Source: Choanephora cucurbitarum
Taxonomy: Eukaryota; Mucoromycota; Mucoromycetes; Mucorales; Choanephoraceae
Reading direction: 5' to 3'
DNA length: 64,000 nucleotides
Assembly: GCA_025331435.1 (NCBI GenBank)
Contig: JAIWNI010000085.1
Location: 1-64,000, forward strand
The number at the start of each line of letters is the position of its first letter. Position 1 is the first letter of the stretch. The notes beneath the pieces are model-generated. The model saw only the letters and a program-made list of their open reading frames with translations, was not told where the DNA came from and searched no databases. This document shows positions 10,918-22,899 of this stretch, in pieces. The translations under genes and the position numbers were made by a program.

Positions 10918-13001
10918 CTATGGGTAACAATGTGTTGCAGTGAAGCGTGTCATATCATACATCAATGTAAACCAAGGATGTGTATATGTATCATAATAGT
11001 CTAAATTGAGCGGTTTCTCTTTCTTGTACAAAGTCAATATATCGACCATAGGAGATTCTTCTGTAGACAGATGAAGGCCTTGGATAAAAGGCAGATGATG
11101 CATTTGCTCATAGCAACCCTTCATCAATTCCTTGGCTTGAATACTGATATGTTCTTCTGAAGATAAAGTCAACAGATGAACAACACGAATGATAAAGAAT
11201 AAAACATCAGAAGCCACAAGTGAATGCATGCCTATCCTTTTTGAAAAAAAGAGAAAACAGTTAGCGATGCTTGTTAACTCTATTGAATACCCTCTAATTT
11301 TCATTGAAAACTTGCATGTAGATGTAGATAGCTGAATAACAAATAGCCGTTTGATAGCACAAAGCAGTAATTGACAGCTCTGTAAAGACTTTTCATGTGC
11401 ATAATGCAGCACAAATTGTGCAATCTGAAGGTCCTCTTCAATAGGTTGTAAGAGAGAAGAAAAGATACTGATCTGTATCATATGAAAATCAGTAAACAGT
11501 AAGATTTTAAACACATCTATAGTTGACTCAATAGCAGATGAACACAAATCGTAGTTGTTGAGGTCGTTTGAGAGACGAAATTCTTCGGGCACAATAGATG
11601 CCCATTCCATCATCACTTCCTCTACTCTAAATATAGTCTCAAAGCTTAATTTACATGTTCTTCCTATACGAACACAATGGATTTCTTTCTATTCAAAATG
11701 AGATCAGAAAGAGAGGGCTTATTTGTGTTCTTTACACTCTTTACCCATAAACGTGTGATGAAAGGATGACTAAAGATGGATATGATCCAGTTCTGAGACC
11801 GTATAGTTCGTTTGACTTGGTCCTTTTCGTCCAATAGATATTTCCATTTAGGCAGCCGTAAACGAGGCTCATAATAAGAATTTTCGCTTGAGAAGAAGTT
11901 GACTAGCCGGCGGAAATAGATAATGAGATAGATGACTCTCGCAAGCACGGCTTGATCTGGATCATCTGTAGCCTCTGGATCCATGTTCTCATTTAAGAAA
12001 GGAGTGTGTGTAGGCTGAAACAGCTTCAAATGGTCTCTGTTATCCTTTTCAAGGTCCAAACAGAGCTGATATGCTAGATCCAGCAGGCGCCGAGATTCAG
12101 AGAATCTGAGGGTTACATGAAGATAATGCGCCAACAGACAGATAGCGACTGCATTTTCTAGTCGTTTCTCATGGACATCAAATTGATCTAAAAGGATTGA
12201 TTTGGCCTTCTTGTAACAGGTATCAGCCCTATATCGTAACTCAGTCAGGTCATAGGCCATATGGTAGCAAGGAATGGCACACACATAACAGCAGATAGAG
12301 AGCACGGTAAGGTCACTAAGAGGATCTTGAAGGCTATCCAGTTTTGGTCGAAATGAGTTTTCATGCACAAGAACACGAAAGAAGTAATGACAAGAGAAGA
12401 AGGCATCCACACAATGATTCGCAAACAGTTGCTGCTTTGGCAAAGGTGGCTCAGTGAGATTAAAGTGTTGTGAAGAACGAGTGAAAAGTTTGATCATAAA
12501 GGGTGTCCAGTTACTTTTACTTTCACTTTTAAACTTGAACAGCAAGCCTGAGCCCTTTGCTTCTGTTGTTGTACCCAAGTTGCTCCAAGGGGACAGATAA
12601 GGGATAGAAGCAAGTGACATGAGATCGTGTATGTTGTTAATGTTGGTCTCTATGATAAAACGACCATCTTCAATCTTGATCTTCCAGTCACGAACCAGTT
12701 GGACCATTCGAGCATTGTTGTTATGTACAGCAGCATAGAGGCTGGCAAGTTGATCATAAGCAACATTCAGTTGCTGAATCTGGGTTTCCAAAAACTCCAC
12801 TTGTTGTTCTTCAGTTGCTAGTGTACCAGAAAGACACAGTTTCTGTAATCGCTCACAACGTTGGCACTGTTTAGCACCATCGATCATCACACATTTCCGA
12901 CGACCTTTTCGGCAAGCTAGTCAATTGTCAATAAGCAATTCAGTAAAGAGGCAGATAAGAAAAAAAAAAGGATAGAAGCTTTTACCAGCACAGGGAAGCA
13001 T
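10918..13001 (-). CDS. Zn2Cys6 fungal transcription factor
   Basis: Exon 1 (13001-12986) encodes only the first five residues and part of codon 6. After a 69-bp intron the finger continues to give MLPCAACRKGRRKC, then CQRCERLQKLC: the CX2CX6C...CX2CX6C pattern of a Zn2Cys6 DNA-binding domain. A coiled-coil helix follows (EEQQVEFLETQIQQLNVAYD). The remaining ~600 residues are helical and resemble the fungal transcription-factor middle homology region (for example FFSCHYFFRVLVHENSFRP). A further intron lies at about 11617-11674. Its exact ends are unresolved, because the best donor (GTATAG) needs a GAG acceptor to keep frame. The target pathway is unknown. Confidence 0.82.
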
Positions 13002-13965
13002 TTCGATTCCTCAGAGTAATAGGCTTTTGCTGTGTCTTTTTCTTTTTGGGAACAGCTCGGAGTTATCCAACCAATTCACGCTTTTCTGTGCAAACCTTAA
13101 ACGGTATAAAATGATGTCATTTAAGAGGTGCAAGCTATTGATTCAATCATACAAAGATGGAATGCTAATAATGCAGCTCATAGGTATCTTTCACTAATCG
13201 CGATATGTATGTGAACAGATGTGTGTGTGTGTTCAAGGCCCTGAGCATTCTGTTTTAAATAGAATAGTAATGGTCATTCAACAGACAACTTTCTAGAAAG
13301 ATTTAATTTTTTTTTAGATTTCACAGAAATGAACCGGATTCTAGAGTTGCCGCAGAAGTCCAAGCTGTATATCTGTTTGGTCGCTAGTGATACAGTCTAT
13401 GGTTATCGACAGATTGCTTTCTTCTAGCATTTTTCATGGAGCGCAAAGTATTGTGACCAACACCCAGTATCATAGCCTCATGTCCCCTCTCCATCGCGCA
13501 GGTATTTTATGTCATCCTCTCAGTGTTTTGTCATGCATTTTTCTTACATGGCTATCAACAGCACTAATTTACTTAAGCTCTCCATCGTATTGTTAAGATT
13601 GTAGCCAAGATATTCTATAAACAGTACCAAAAAAGGCTCTTTCCATAATAAAAAATGTCGTCTATCATGTAGTTTTTGACTGGTTTGTAGCACACCTATG
13701 TTTGACCCGATTGGTATTTGTCTTTCTAGTTAACCTGATACATTGTGCCTCACTAGACTTCCTTTACATTCGACTTTTCAGTTTTGGTTGGACGATATGC
13801 ACTCCATCACTAAAAGTGTCCATTAGTACCAGAGATATTGTATTGAATTTCTTTCTCCTGATAAAATATCAATATCGTTCATAGTTTGATGCAATGATAA
13901 CTTTTATTTTATCAAAATAAAACAAAACGTCCTTTCTCTCTCTTTCTCCTTTCTACTGATATAGT
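13002..13965. other. Intergenic with weak coding-like fragments
   Basis: Holds the upstream region of the Zn2Cys6 gene and the 3' flank of ERH. Around 13320-13600 short plus-strand frames look slightly protein-like but are broken by stops and frame changes and match no family I know. They may be a relic or chance. Confidence 0.4.
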
Positions 13966-14685
13966 CTAACGATGTCTACGACGTCCTTGAGAGCGTTGTG
14001 GTGCTGGTTGAGCTTGTTCTGGTTGACTGAAATGAGCAATCAAACGATCCTTGATCCATTCTTTATCGCGTGGGACATAAAACTGATACAAACAGTTCAG
14101 TAAGATATAAATGTAATCTTGCTTGAACTTACATTGGTAGATGGATCAAAAATAAGACTCACAAATTCTTTGTGTGTATCAATGAACCGAAAGAGATCCT
14201 CTGCTCTAATGATCATTTAGACTATCAGTTTGATTGCTTCTGTAAACAAACTTCTCTTTCTGTTTACCTATATTGTACTTGGCCAGCATTTGGGTTTTCT
14301 TTAGCAAGACGCATTTCATATAATCCTGCGATATCTAATTGGTAATTGTCTGTTTAGAGAGGTCATCATTTGTTTTAATTTTAAATACATTACGATCCAT
14401 AGCTTCACTTTCTGTAGGGAAATCACTGATACATAGAGAATTAAAATTCTCTCTCCTTCTCTCTATACATGCTTTCCTTAAAAAAAGAGACTTACTAATA
14501 TGTTCTTGAGCTAGAAATAATATACTTTCAATAGACTGCATATAGAATTAATTTTACAAAGTTACTTACGCACCTTTGGTTTTGTGTTGGTTGCAACAAG
14601 AGAATAGTATGGTTTGACTGGTGTCGCGTTTTTTTTTATGAGTTAAAACTAGTTTGACAAAAGAGAAGGAGTACTACTTTACCAT
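13966..14685 (-). CDS. ERH: Enhancer of rudimentary homolog (ERH)
   Basis: Small nuclear dimeric protein; in fission yeast Erh1 works with Mmi1 in meiotic mRNA elimination. Seven exons rebuild the family. The ATG (14685-14683) stands alone before a GTAAAG donor. The next exon gives SNHTILLLQPTQ, matching the family start. After two short exons come DHIAGLYEMRLAKENPN, AEDLFRFIDTHKEFVSLIFD and FYVPRDKEWIKDRL, matching the ERH pattern MYEEHLKRMNPN, LFDFID and YNKDWIKE. It ends with a basic Gln/Arg tail. The exon giving SIESILFLAQEHI is the least certain. Position and length (about 120 aa) fit the family. Confidence 0.78.
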
Positions 14686-15100
14686 ATTGAACAGATGACA
14701 ATAGAAAAGTAAAGAAATTTAGGGAAAAAGAAAAAGTACACACCTATAAAGAAATTCTTTGTACTAGACTTTTCTTTTGCTTGAAATGAGCCTGTGACTA
14801 CACTTTTTGGACTCGAGAATGGTCAATTTCTCAAGAACAAAAGGGGACCGCCATTGCTGTGACCTAATTGGTGCTTGAACCATTCTGAATTTTCTTAAGC
14901 TGTGACTTTGGGGGCACTTCTATGCAAAGCAAGGTTAAAAGAACACCATTAGTAATTAGATAGGGCGCGTCTTATTTTTTTTTATATCTCTTTCCCTTTT
15001 TTTTCTTCTTCTTTTTTATCTTTTTTTCTTCTTCTTCTCTTAATTAGCTTTTCTTTCTTATTTTCATTAAGAAATAGATAAATATACACATACAATCGTT
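14686..15100 (+). promoter_or_regulatory. Pyrimidine-rich promoter region of exportin-1, shared with ERH
   Basis: Divergent intergenic region. A long CT/T-rich tract (about 14970-15055) precedes the exportin ATG. No clear TATA box or exon is present. Confidence 0.45.
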
Positions 15101-18100
15101 ATGGCTGAGGGTATTTTAGATTTCAGTAAAGAACTCGATGTTACTTTGTTAGATCAAGTCGTCATGACTTTCTTTACTGGTTCCGGTAACGAGGTAAGAT
15201 AAGCTTTATGCTTTCTTTGTTTTCTTGGACTCACTCTTATTGATGATTAGCAACAAATGGCTCAACAAATCTTGACACAATTCCAAGATCACGAAGATGC
15301 TTGGACTCGAGTTGATAGTATTTTAGAAAAGTCCAACGTTCCTCAGACAAAGGTAAAGAAACTGGATGAAGAAAAATTTACAGAAAAAAAAAAGTAACGC
15401 GATATTTTTTTTTAATCTTCAGTTTATTGCACTTCAAGTGCTTGAGAAGTTTGTTCAAACCAGATGGAACACTTTACAGGCTGATAGCAAAAATGGTAAT
15501 TATCAAGAAAGACAAAAGACAATGCGCTCTAATTATCCATTCTTTAGCTATTCGTTACTTTGTTGTGAATGTCATTGTAAAGCAATCATCCGATGAAGTT
15601 GCTCTTATTAAGGAACGTACTTATATCAACAAACTCAACATGGTCCTTGTACAGGTAAAAAAAAAATATTGATTTAGAACAATGAATAAGAACAATACAT
15701 TAACAATGAAAACCAATATTAGATCCTTAAACAAGAATGGCCTCACAATTGGCCTTCCTTCATCCCTGAAATCATTGCTTCCAGTAAGACCAACTTGTCT
15801 CTTTGTGAGAACAATATGGCTATCTTAAAGTTATTGAGGTAAGACAAAGAAAAGAAAGCTCAGATGATCCAGTGTTAACTTGGCCCTGATTCTATAGTGA
15901 AGAGATCTTTGACTTCTCTGCTGAACAGATGACTCAATTGAAAGCAGCTACCTTGAAGACACAGATGAAGCAAGAGTTTGCTGAAATTTACAACTTGTGT
16001 AGAGAAGTCCTTGATAATGCTGTCAAACAAAGTCTTATCAAAGCTACCCTTGAGACTCTCTTGAGATTTGTTCATTGGGTACCTGTTGGTTATATTTTTG
16101 AGACTGACTTGATCGAGACCCTTCGTAATAAGGTTAGACCTATATCCATTGTCTTTTTTTTTTCTATTGATTGTACTCAACATTCCTTGACTAGTTTTTC
16201 GAACAACCTCAATTCAGAAACGTCACCTTGAAATGCTTCACTGAAATCAGTACACTTGAGATCACTGAAAACTATTACGAAAAGGTGGTAGTGATGTTCA
16301 ACAATGTCATGACTGCCACAAACACCATGATTCCTCCCAGCACCAACATTGCTGAAGTCTATGAAAACAGTACTGATGACGATCAAGAATTCGTTCAGAA
16401 TTTAGCTTTGTTCCTCACCAGTTATCTCTCTGCTCATCTGAAGGTAAACATCTTAGATGATCTCATTTCATGCTTATTTTAATTTTGCTATTATTAGACT
16501 GTGGAACGTTATCCTGGTTCTCATGAACTTTTGGTAAATGCCCATTTCTATCTTATCAAAATCTCTCGTGTTGAAGATCGTGAGATCTTTAAGATCTGTT
16601 TGGAATATTGGGCCAAGTTAGTTCAAGGTCTCTTTGAGGAATCCTCTATTGCTCCTGGAGGTAACAATGCTCCTCTCTTGGATTTGGGTGGTTTCAACCA
16701 AGCTGGTAATTACAGAAAGTCTTTGTACATGTCTGTTTTGTCCAATTTGAGAGTCGTCATGATTGAATGTATGGTGAAGCCTGAAGAAGTAAGTTTCTTG
16801 ATAAAAAATCATATGTATGTGCTTGTTTGTCTTACCTTCTCTTTTTGAAAACAAGGTTCTTGTGGTTGAAAATGATGAAGGTGAAATTGTTAGAGAATTT
16901 GTCAAGGAAAGTGATACAATTGTCTTGTACAAGAGCATGAAGGAAGTTCTTGTTTATTTGACCAATTTGGATGTCAATGATACTGAAGAAATTATGACTA
17001 CCAAATTAGCTAGACAGGTAAAAAAAAATTTGATTGTTCATACCTGGAACTGACATAGATTAGATGGATGGTAGTGAATGGTCTTGGAATAACCTCAATA
17101 AGCTCTGTTGGGCTATCGGTTCCATTTCTGGTGCCATGAATGAAGAAACTGAAAAGCGCTTCTTGGTCACAGTCATCAAGGAACTTTTGAGTTTGTGTGA
17201 AATGAAGCGTGGTAAGGACAACAAGGCTGTCGTTGCTTCCAACATCATGTACTGTGTTGGTCAATACCCTCGTTTCCTGAAGGCCCATTGGAAGTTCTTG
17301 AAGACAGTTGTCAACAAGTTGTTTGAGTTCATGCATGAATCCCATGAAGGTGTCCAAGACATGGCCTGTGATACCGTTATCAAGATTGCTCAACAATGTA
17401 AGCGTCATTTTGTTGTACTTCAGCAAGGTGAAAACCGTCCATTTGTAGAAGAAATCTTGGACAACATCAACCGTATTACTTCTGATTTAACATCTCAACA
17501 GATCCATACTTTCTATGAAGCCATCGGTTATATGGTAGCTGCTCAAACCAACCCTGGTGCTCAAGAGCGATTGATGACCAAATTCATGGAACTTCCTAAT
17601 GGCGCTGTAAGTCTTGAATTTCTTAGTAAACAGGACTCAGAACTAATTGTGATTTGCTTTATAGTGGGAAAGTGTAATGCTGAGAGCCAAACAAAACACA
17701 GAATGCTTAAACAATCCTACTGAAATCAAGATATTGGCCAATGTACTCAAGACCAATGTAGCTGCCTGTACATCTGTTGGTTCTGCCTATATCATTCAAC
17801 TTAGTAAGATCTACATTGATCTGTTAGCTCTTTATCGTATCATAGGTGGATTAGTCTCTGAGAGTGTAGCCAGTCAAGGTGTGATTGCCACCAAGACACC
17901 TAAAGTACGTGGTTGGAGAACTATCAAGCGAGAGATCCTCAAGTTGATTGATATCTATGTCAGCTGCACTACTGACAATGAAACAGTCAACAACAACATG
18001 GTTGGACCCTTCTTAGAAGCTGTCTTGACAGACTATAATGCCAATGTAGATGCTGCTAGAGATGCTGAAGTCTTGAATGTGATTGCTACCATCATCAACA

Positions 18101-18986
18101 AGCTAGAGGATTTGATGACACCTCGTGTTCAGGTCATCTTTGAGGCTACCTTTGAGCCTACTCTCAATATGATCACCAAGGACTTTGCTGAATACCCTGA
18201 ACACAGAACAGGCTTTTATTCAATGTTAAAAGCCATCAACAAGTTCTGTTTCCCTGCTCTCTTGGAACTTGCTCCTGCTCAATTTAAGCTCTTTATTGAT
18301 AGTGTTGTCTGGGGTTTCAAGCATACTATGCGTGACATTGCTGATATCGGTCTTGAGATCTGTGGTGAGGTGATTGATAATATCAGTAAGAAGACAGATG
18401 CCACCATTGCCAATGCTTTCTATCAAACCTTCTTCCTTAGTATACTTCAAGATATCTTCTTTGTCCTTACAGATCGTGACCACAAGAGTGGTTTCAAGGG
18501 TCAGACTGAAGTCTTGGCTCGTATGTTCAACTTGGTCTCAAACAACATGATCAACACACCTTTGTACAACCCTGCTCAAGTTTCCAATCCTAACATGTCA
18601 AATGCTGAATTCTTACGCGATTATGTCTGTACTCTACTTCAAAATGCTTTCCCTCATCTTCAACCGTATTGTATCTTTTATTTCCTTTTTTTTATTCGAT
18701 TGACTTATACTTTCTTTTTTTTTTGAATATGTATAGTGGTCAAATCAAGATCTTTGTTCAAGCCATGCTTGAATTCAACAATAACCCAACCAAGTTCAAG
18801 CTGGAAGTACGTGATTTCTTGATTCAACTGAAAGAATTCGCAGGTGAAAATGCAGAGCTCTATTTGGAAGAAAAGGAAAACGAATTAGCAGCTCAAAGAA
18901 AGGCAGAGATGGAAAAGGCATTGGCCATCCCTGGTATGATCAAGCCTTCCGAATTACCAGTTATGGATGAAGATGAAGCTCTTTAA
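15101..18986 (+). CDS. XPO1: Exportin-1 (CRM1), nuclear export receptor
   Basis: Karyopherin-beta that carries proteins with leucine-rich export signals, and some RNPs, out of the nucleus with Ran-GTP. Twelve exons (15101-15193, 15251-15352, 15423-15495, 15548-15654, 15723-15838, 15898-16132, 16195-16443, 16498-16788, 16856-17017, 17064-17606, 17665-18665, 18737-18986) join exactly to 1073 aa, the normal size. The importin-beta N-terminal domain is clear ([20 protein letters not shown], then [16 protein letters not shown]). The HEAT-repeat landmarks [20 protein letters not shown] and [20 protein letters not shown], and the C-terminal helix with [14 protein letters not shown], are conserved. 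In the cargo groove the stretch [20 protein letters not shown] carries Cys where human CRM1 has C528. A leptomycin-reactive Cys is therefore likely; this is an inference. Confidence 0.95.
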
Positions 18987-19083
18987 AGATCCAGTTTTTC
19001 TTATTATTTCTCATATATAAAAAAAGATAATGAAAAATACATTTTATCATTCAATTACACAATATAGTTTATTATGAATAGTG

Positions 19084-20179
19084 TCATTCATCATCATCGT
19101 CTTCTTCTTTTTTAGATAACAGGATAGAAGAACTGTTGTAAGAAAGGCTTCGACTGTAGATTGTATCTTCAGCCTCTTTGCTTGTGCTATCTTCATATTG
19201 ACTTGAAATACTGATGAGATTAGGGGGAACTAGATGATAGGTTTGTGCCAATTTCAAGAACCGTGTGTAGAGATACGTCTCGTTCTAATCAGATTGATTC
19301 AATAAACAGAACTAAGTGTTTGGTCAGTCCTTACCTCAAAGGATTCATACACTTCTCGGTGATGACAATAAGCATGAGCAAATACACGGTATAATCGTCT
19401 AGCAATCGATTGAAAATGCTTTAAGGAAGGTTCAGGCACAGAGATTCTACTTGGGAAATATTTTGAATTGTTTAATAGGATAGTGGCACCATCCAACGTA
19501 TGGGTTATGTAGTCGATGGCTGGACACTAAAAGAGAAATTAAGACTATTTTCAGGCACAAATTTAATTTTAACTTACCGATTGTGTAGAGGGATGAGCTG
19601 CACAAAGATAAAGCCAACCGTCTGCCTTCATTTCAGGGCAATTCTGTCTTGTGCATTCTGGTTCCAATGCAACTATAAGTAAACTAAGTTCAAGACATAC
19701 CTGCCTAAATGGAAATAAACAAGGAAAGAGAAGAAAAGAGTCAATTGATAAAGGTCAAGAGAAAAAGAGGATAAGGAGAGAGAGAGAGAGGTTTCCCTAA
19801 TGCGGGGTTTCTTTTTATTGTCCTCTATTTTCGATCTCTCCAAATACGTTTTTGACCTTTTTTTTTTTACCTCAAGTGTTCATATTGCCATACTTCCTCA
19901 TCAACACCAGCAGGTAGTTCTATAATGTGTTGAGTATCGCTTGGGTCTTTACGTATAAGTTGTTGAAGGTATTCTTGTACATTAAAGGATGACTCTAGTG
20001 CATCTAGATTCTCAAATGACCACTGGAAAGTATCCTATAAATGGGTTGTACATAGGTTGTTTATAAAATAGAAAAGCTATAGTTTATCCATTTATGTCAT
20101 GTAATTTATTTTTTGCTTTATTTGTTATCGTTACTTCTAATCGTTTTCCAGGATAAAGTCTTCTTAGTGAGCCTGTCAT
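19084..20179 (-). CDS. MOB4: Phocein/MOB4, STRIPAK complex subunit
   Basis: MOB-family adaptor of the striatin (STRIPAK) phosphatase-kinase complex. Exons 20179-20135, 20034-19871, 19704-19578, 19526-19335 and 19284-19084 give 242 aa. The N-terminus SLRRLYPGKRLEDTFQWSFE and the segments EVWQYEHLRQVCLELS, WLYLCAAHPSTQSCPAIDYI, HTLDGATILLNNSKYFPSR and RRLYRVFAHAYCHHREVYES match phocein rather than MOB1. The Cys and His positions of the MOB zinc site are present. The C-terminal tail is Ser-rich and ends in an acidic DDDDE run. The 3' end converges on exportin-1, 97 bp between stops. Confidence 0.9.
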
Positions 20180-20819
20180 AGTTTCTAAAGAGAAAGGGAA
20201 AGAAAGCAAAAAGAAAAATAGAATAAAATTAAAAGATAGCCTTGTTTTGACTCCTATTTTTGTACAAAAAAAAAAGAAAGGAACTTACAGCTGAAATTAA
20301 AGAGTTTCTAATTATCAAGACAACCAAGCACATTAGTATCTTGACACTTCTTTCTCTGTAAATAGAGAAGAATGTAAGGAACTAGACACGTCTTTTTTTC
20401 TTTTTTTGGCTTGCTATCTATGCGTTTTACAGATTGGCATTTTTATATGAATTTATTGTAACACAAACAAGACAAAAAAGAGAGAATATTCATCATGCAA
20501 ATGAATCTTGGAGAACAATGTGTATCTTTGCAGCTTATTTTCTCTACTGATCGCAACTACTTGCTGCCATGAAAATAAGGCTTGCATAAACAGAGTACTT
20601 CAATACAGAGATATGATAGATCTCAGCAATAGACAACGAGTACTCAATAAAAAAAATGAAACATAGTCAGCATGTTGACTATTGCATTGAGAAACCTTGT
20701 AAATGCCAATGTTCATTCATGTAACCCTGTATAGCAAATTCAGCTATTTCTTGTTACTCTTCATGCCTTATTTCATTCAGAAAGATACGAAAAAAAGAGC
20801 AAAAAGGCAAAGCGGGGTC
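20180..20819. other. Intergenic, nothing recognised
   Basis: AT-rich sequence upstream of MOB4. I see no exon, TATA-class promoter or RNA gene. Confidence 0.5.
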
Positions 20820-20953
20820 TTAATATCCGCCATACTCTTCTTGGATGGTGTGTTTGTAAATATGCGCACAATGCTGAGCGTGTAGCTGGTCCATACACTC
20901 AGCTAGAGGGCCGTGAAATGATGGATCCTTCTTTACTTTAGCTGTCAAAACAT
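20820..20953 (-). other. Possible terminal exon of an unrecognised minus-strand gene
   Basis: After a good acceptor (TTGTAATAG) an open frame runs 44 codons to a stop at 20820. It reads VLTAKVKKDPSFHGPLAECM and CAHIYKHTIQEEYGGY and has higher GC than its surroundings. No 5' exon could be found, and it overlaps the presumed 5' region of eL18. An open frame this short is not significant by itself. Confidence 0.22.
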
Positions 20954-20961
20954 CTATTACA

Positions 20962-21809
20962 ATGGTAAAGACAATATACAACGAGCTAAGAAATTGCATG
21001 CAGTAAAGAAAATGACGATTGAACAAATTTGACTGAAATTCAACGGATGGATGGATGGATGGATGAAATAGACGTAGCAGAAACAATTTGTTCAGATTTA
21101 TATTCACTGCATGCATTAGCTTGATGGACACATTTTCAACATGACACTAAAGCATCTTTTTTTTTAAAAAAAAATTGGACATGGATGAATAGGGTATTGA
21201 CTTAAAGAACCATCACGTCAAGAACAGCAACCGTTCAGCTCCCAAGTCTGACAACGTCTACTTGGCCTTGCTTGTCAAGGTAATGAGCAACATCACACAA
21301 TCAACACTGCACAACACACTCATGGCGTCTTTATTATGCATATTTTTTTTTAGCTTTATCGCTTCCTTGCTCGTCGTACTGATGCCAACTTCAACAAGGT
21401 CGTCTTGAAGCGTCTCTTTATGTCTCGCGTCAACCGTCCTCCTGTCACTGTCTCTCGTCTTGTTAAGAACAACAAGGAAGGTAAGACTGTTGTTGTTGTT
21501 GGTCGTGTCACCGATGACTCTCGTCTCCTCGATCTCCCCAAGATCTCTGTTGCTGCTCTCAACTTCTCCAAGACTGCCAAGGCCCGTATCTTGAAGGCTG
21601 GTGGTGAAGTTTTGACCTTGGATCAATTGGCTCTCCGTGCCCCCACTGGTGCCAACACCATCTTGATCCGTGGTGCTAAGAACAGCCGTGAATCCGTTAA
21701 GCACTTCGGCTTCGGTCCTCACAAGAACAAGAAGCCCTTCGTTCGCTCTAAGGGCCGCAAGTTCGAAAAGGCTCGTGGTAAGCGTTCTTCTCGTGGTTTC
21801 AAGGTCTAA
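20962..21809 (+). CDS. RPL18: 60S ribosomal protein eL18
   Basis: Structural protein of the large ribosomal subunit. Exons 21193-21279 and 21354-21809 encode [20 protein letters not shown] followed by [20 protein letters not shown] and the conserved remainder ending [20 protein letters not shown]; with the start Met this is 181 aa. The exon at 21193 begins exactly with the second codon (Gly), so the ATG must sit alone at the end of an upstream exon. The best candidate is ATG at 20962 followed by GTAAAG (229-bp intron); ATG at 20845 followed by GTGTGT is an alternative. Codon use is strongly biased, as expected for a ribosomal protein. The coding identity is certain; the start exon is not. Confidence 0.9.
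21045..21064 (+). repeat. GGAT tetranucleotide microsatellite
   Basis: About four and a half tandem copies of GGAT lie inside the presumed first intron of the eL18 gene. Confidence 0.8.
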
Positions 21810-22087
21810 ACAAAGGGACTGTTGGACTACTAGAAATGGAAATCCTATTCAACTTTCAAATGGGAATAGAGCCCTTTTTTTATGTTATCATTTTGTGTTG
21901 AATAATAATAAAAAAGAACACGGAAGTAGAAAAGAGATGACGGTTGCTTCAAGGCAACAAGTCTTTTGGACATATATATAGGAGGATAAATTGAGTAGTT
22001 ACAAGTGAACCATGTTCTTTTTATTATTGTACAAAGGAAGGAATAGATCTAATTGACAATATTCCTAGAGACACACATTACGATAAT

Positions 22088-22899
22088 TTATTTCTTCTTC
22101 TTTTGAATGTGTTCATCTTCGTCGTCTTCATCGTCCTCAGATCCAAGTTCGATATCATCTTCAATCTCATCACCACTTTCCTCATCTCCCTTGTAGTAAT
22201 CCAAAGCATTAGGGAAGAAGTCCTCGCTAAAAAAAAGAAAAGCAAACATCAGTCAATGTCCAGTCCAAAAGATATGATAACTACTTACGTGAGTAAGATA
22301 CCAGTACGAACATCGCCATTACCAAACCACTCCAAGAAAGAGGTCTCGTCTTCATCATCATCATCTCTAGACTTTCTCTTCTTGGAATCCTTGCTTTCAT
22401 GATATTCAATAGTTGTCTTTGAGATGACAGAACCCTCTTCCTCGGGATCAATAGAAAACTCCTTGGTCAAGGTTTCATTCTTGAACAAATCGTTTTTCTT
22501 GAAAGTCTATCAAAATGTCTTAGCAATGCTATCTTTTTCAAGGGTTTCGGAATAAATACTTACAGCAACAACTTTACGGTAGTTGGGCTTACTATCATCA
22601 TATTCAACATGAAGGTCAGTCAAATTTTCCAAGGCTTCAACATCGTTGTCGCTAGGTTCGAAAGCAAACAAAGGGCTGTTACCCAACTAATAAAAATGTT
22701 AAAATCAAGTGCATCATTATTATACTTTAATAGTTACACTTTGAGACCAGAAATGAGGGATCTTTTTGGCAATTTCTCTACGTTTGTGGTAGATAGGAGC
22801 CATCAGCTTACGTTGATAAGCCTCGACTTGTTGAATTGCTTCAATAGTTTCTTCTTGGAGGACAGCAAAGTCGTCGCTAATAGAATCTTCAATAGACAT
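22088..22899 (-). CDS. SET: SET/Vps75-type NAP1-family histone chaperone
   Basis: Nuclear histone chaperone. Exons 22899-22738, 22686-22564, 22506-22289 and 22226-22088 give 213 aa. The long dimerisation helix (ETIEAIQQVEAYQRKLMAPI), the earmuff start (REIAKKIPHFWSQS), the conserved TTIEYHESKD and FLEWFG segments, and the helix EDFFPNALDYYKGD follow SET/Vps75 order. The C-terminal tail is a run of Asp/Glu, used for histone contact, and ends in a KKKK cluster. In yeast Vps75 assists the H3K56 acetylase Rtt109; a similar role here is inference. It converges on eL18. Confidence 0.85.

Noticed and set aside
13320..13600. Coding-like fragments between the Zn2Cys6 and ERH genes
   Set aside because: They need at least two frame changes and read through stops; no family recognised.
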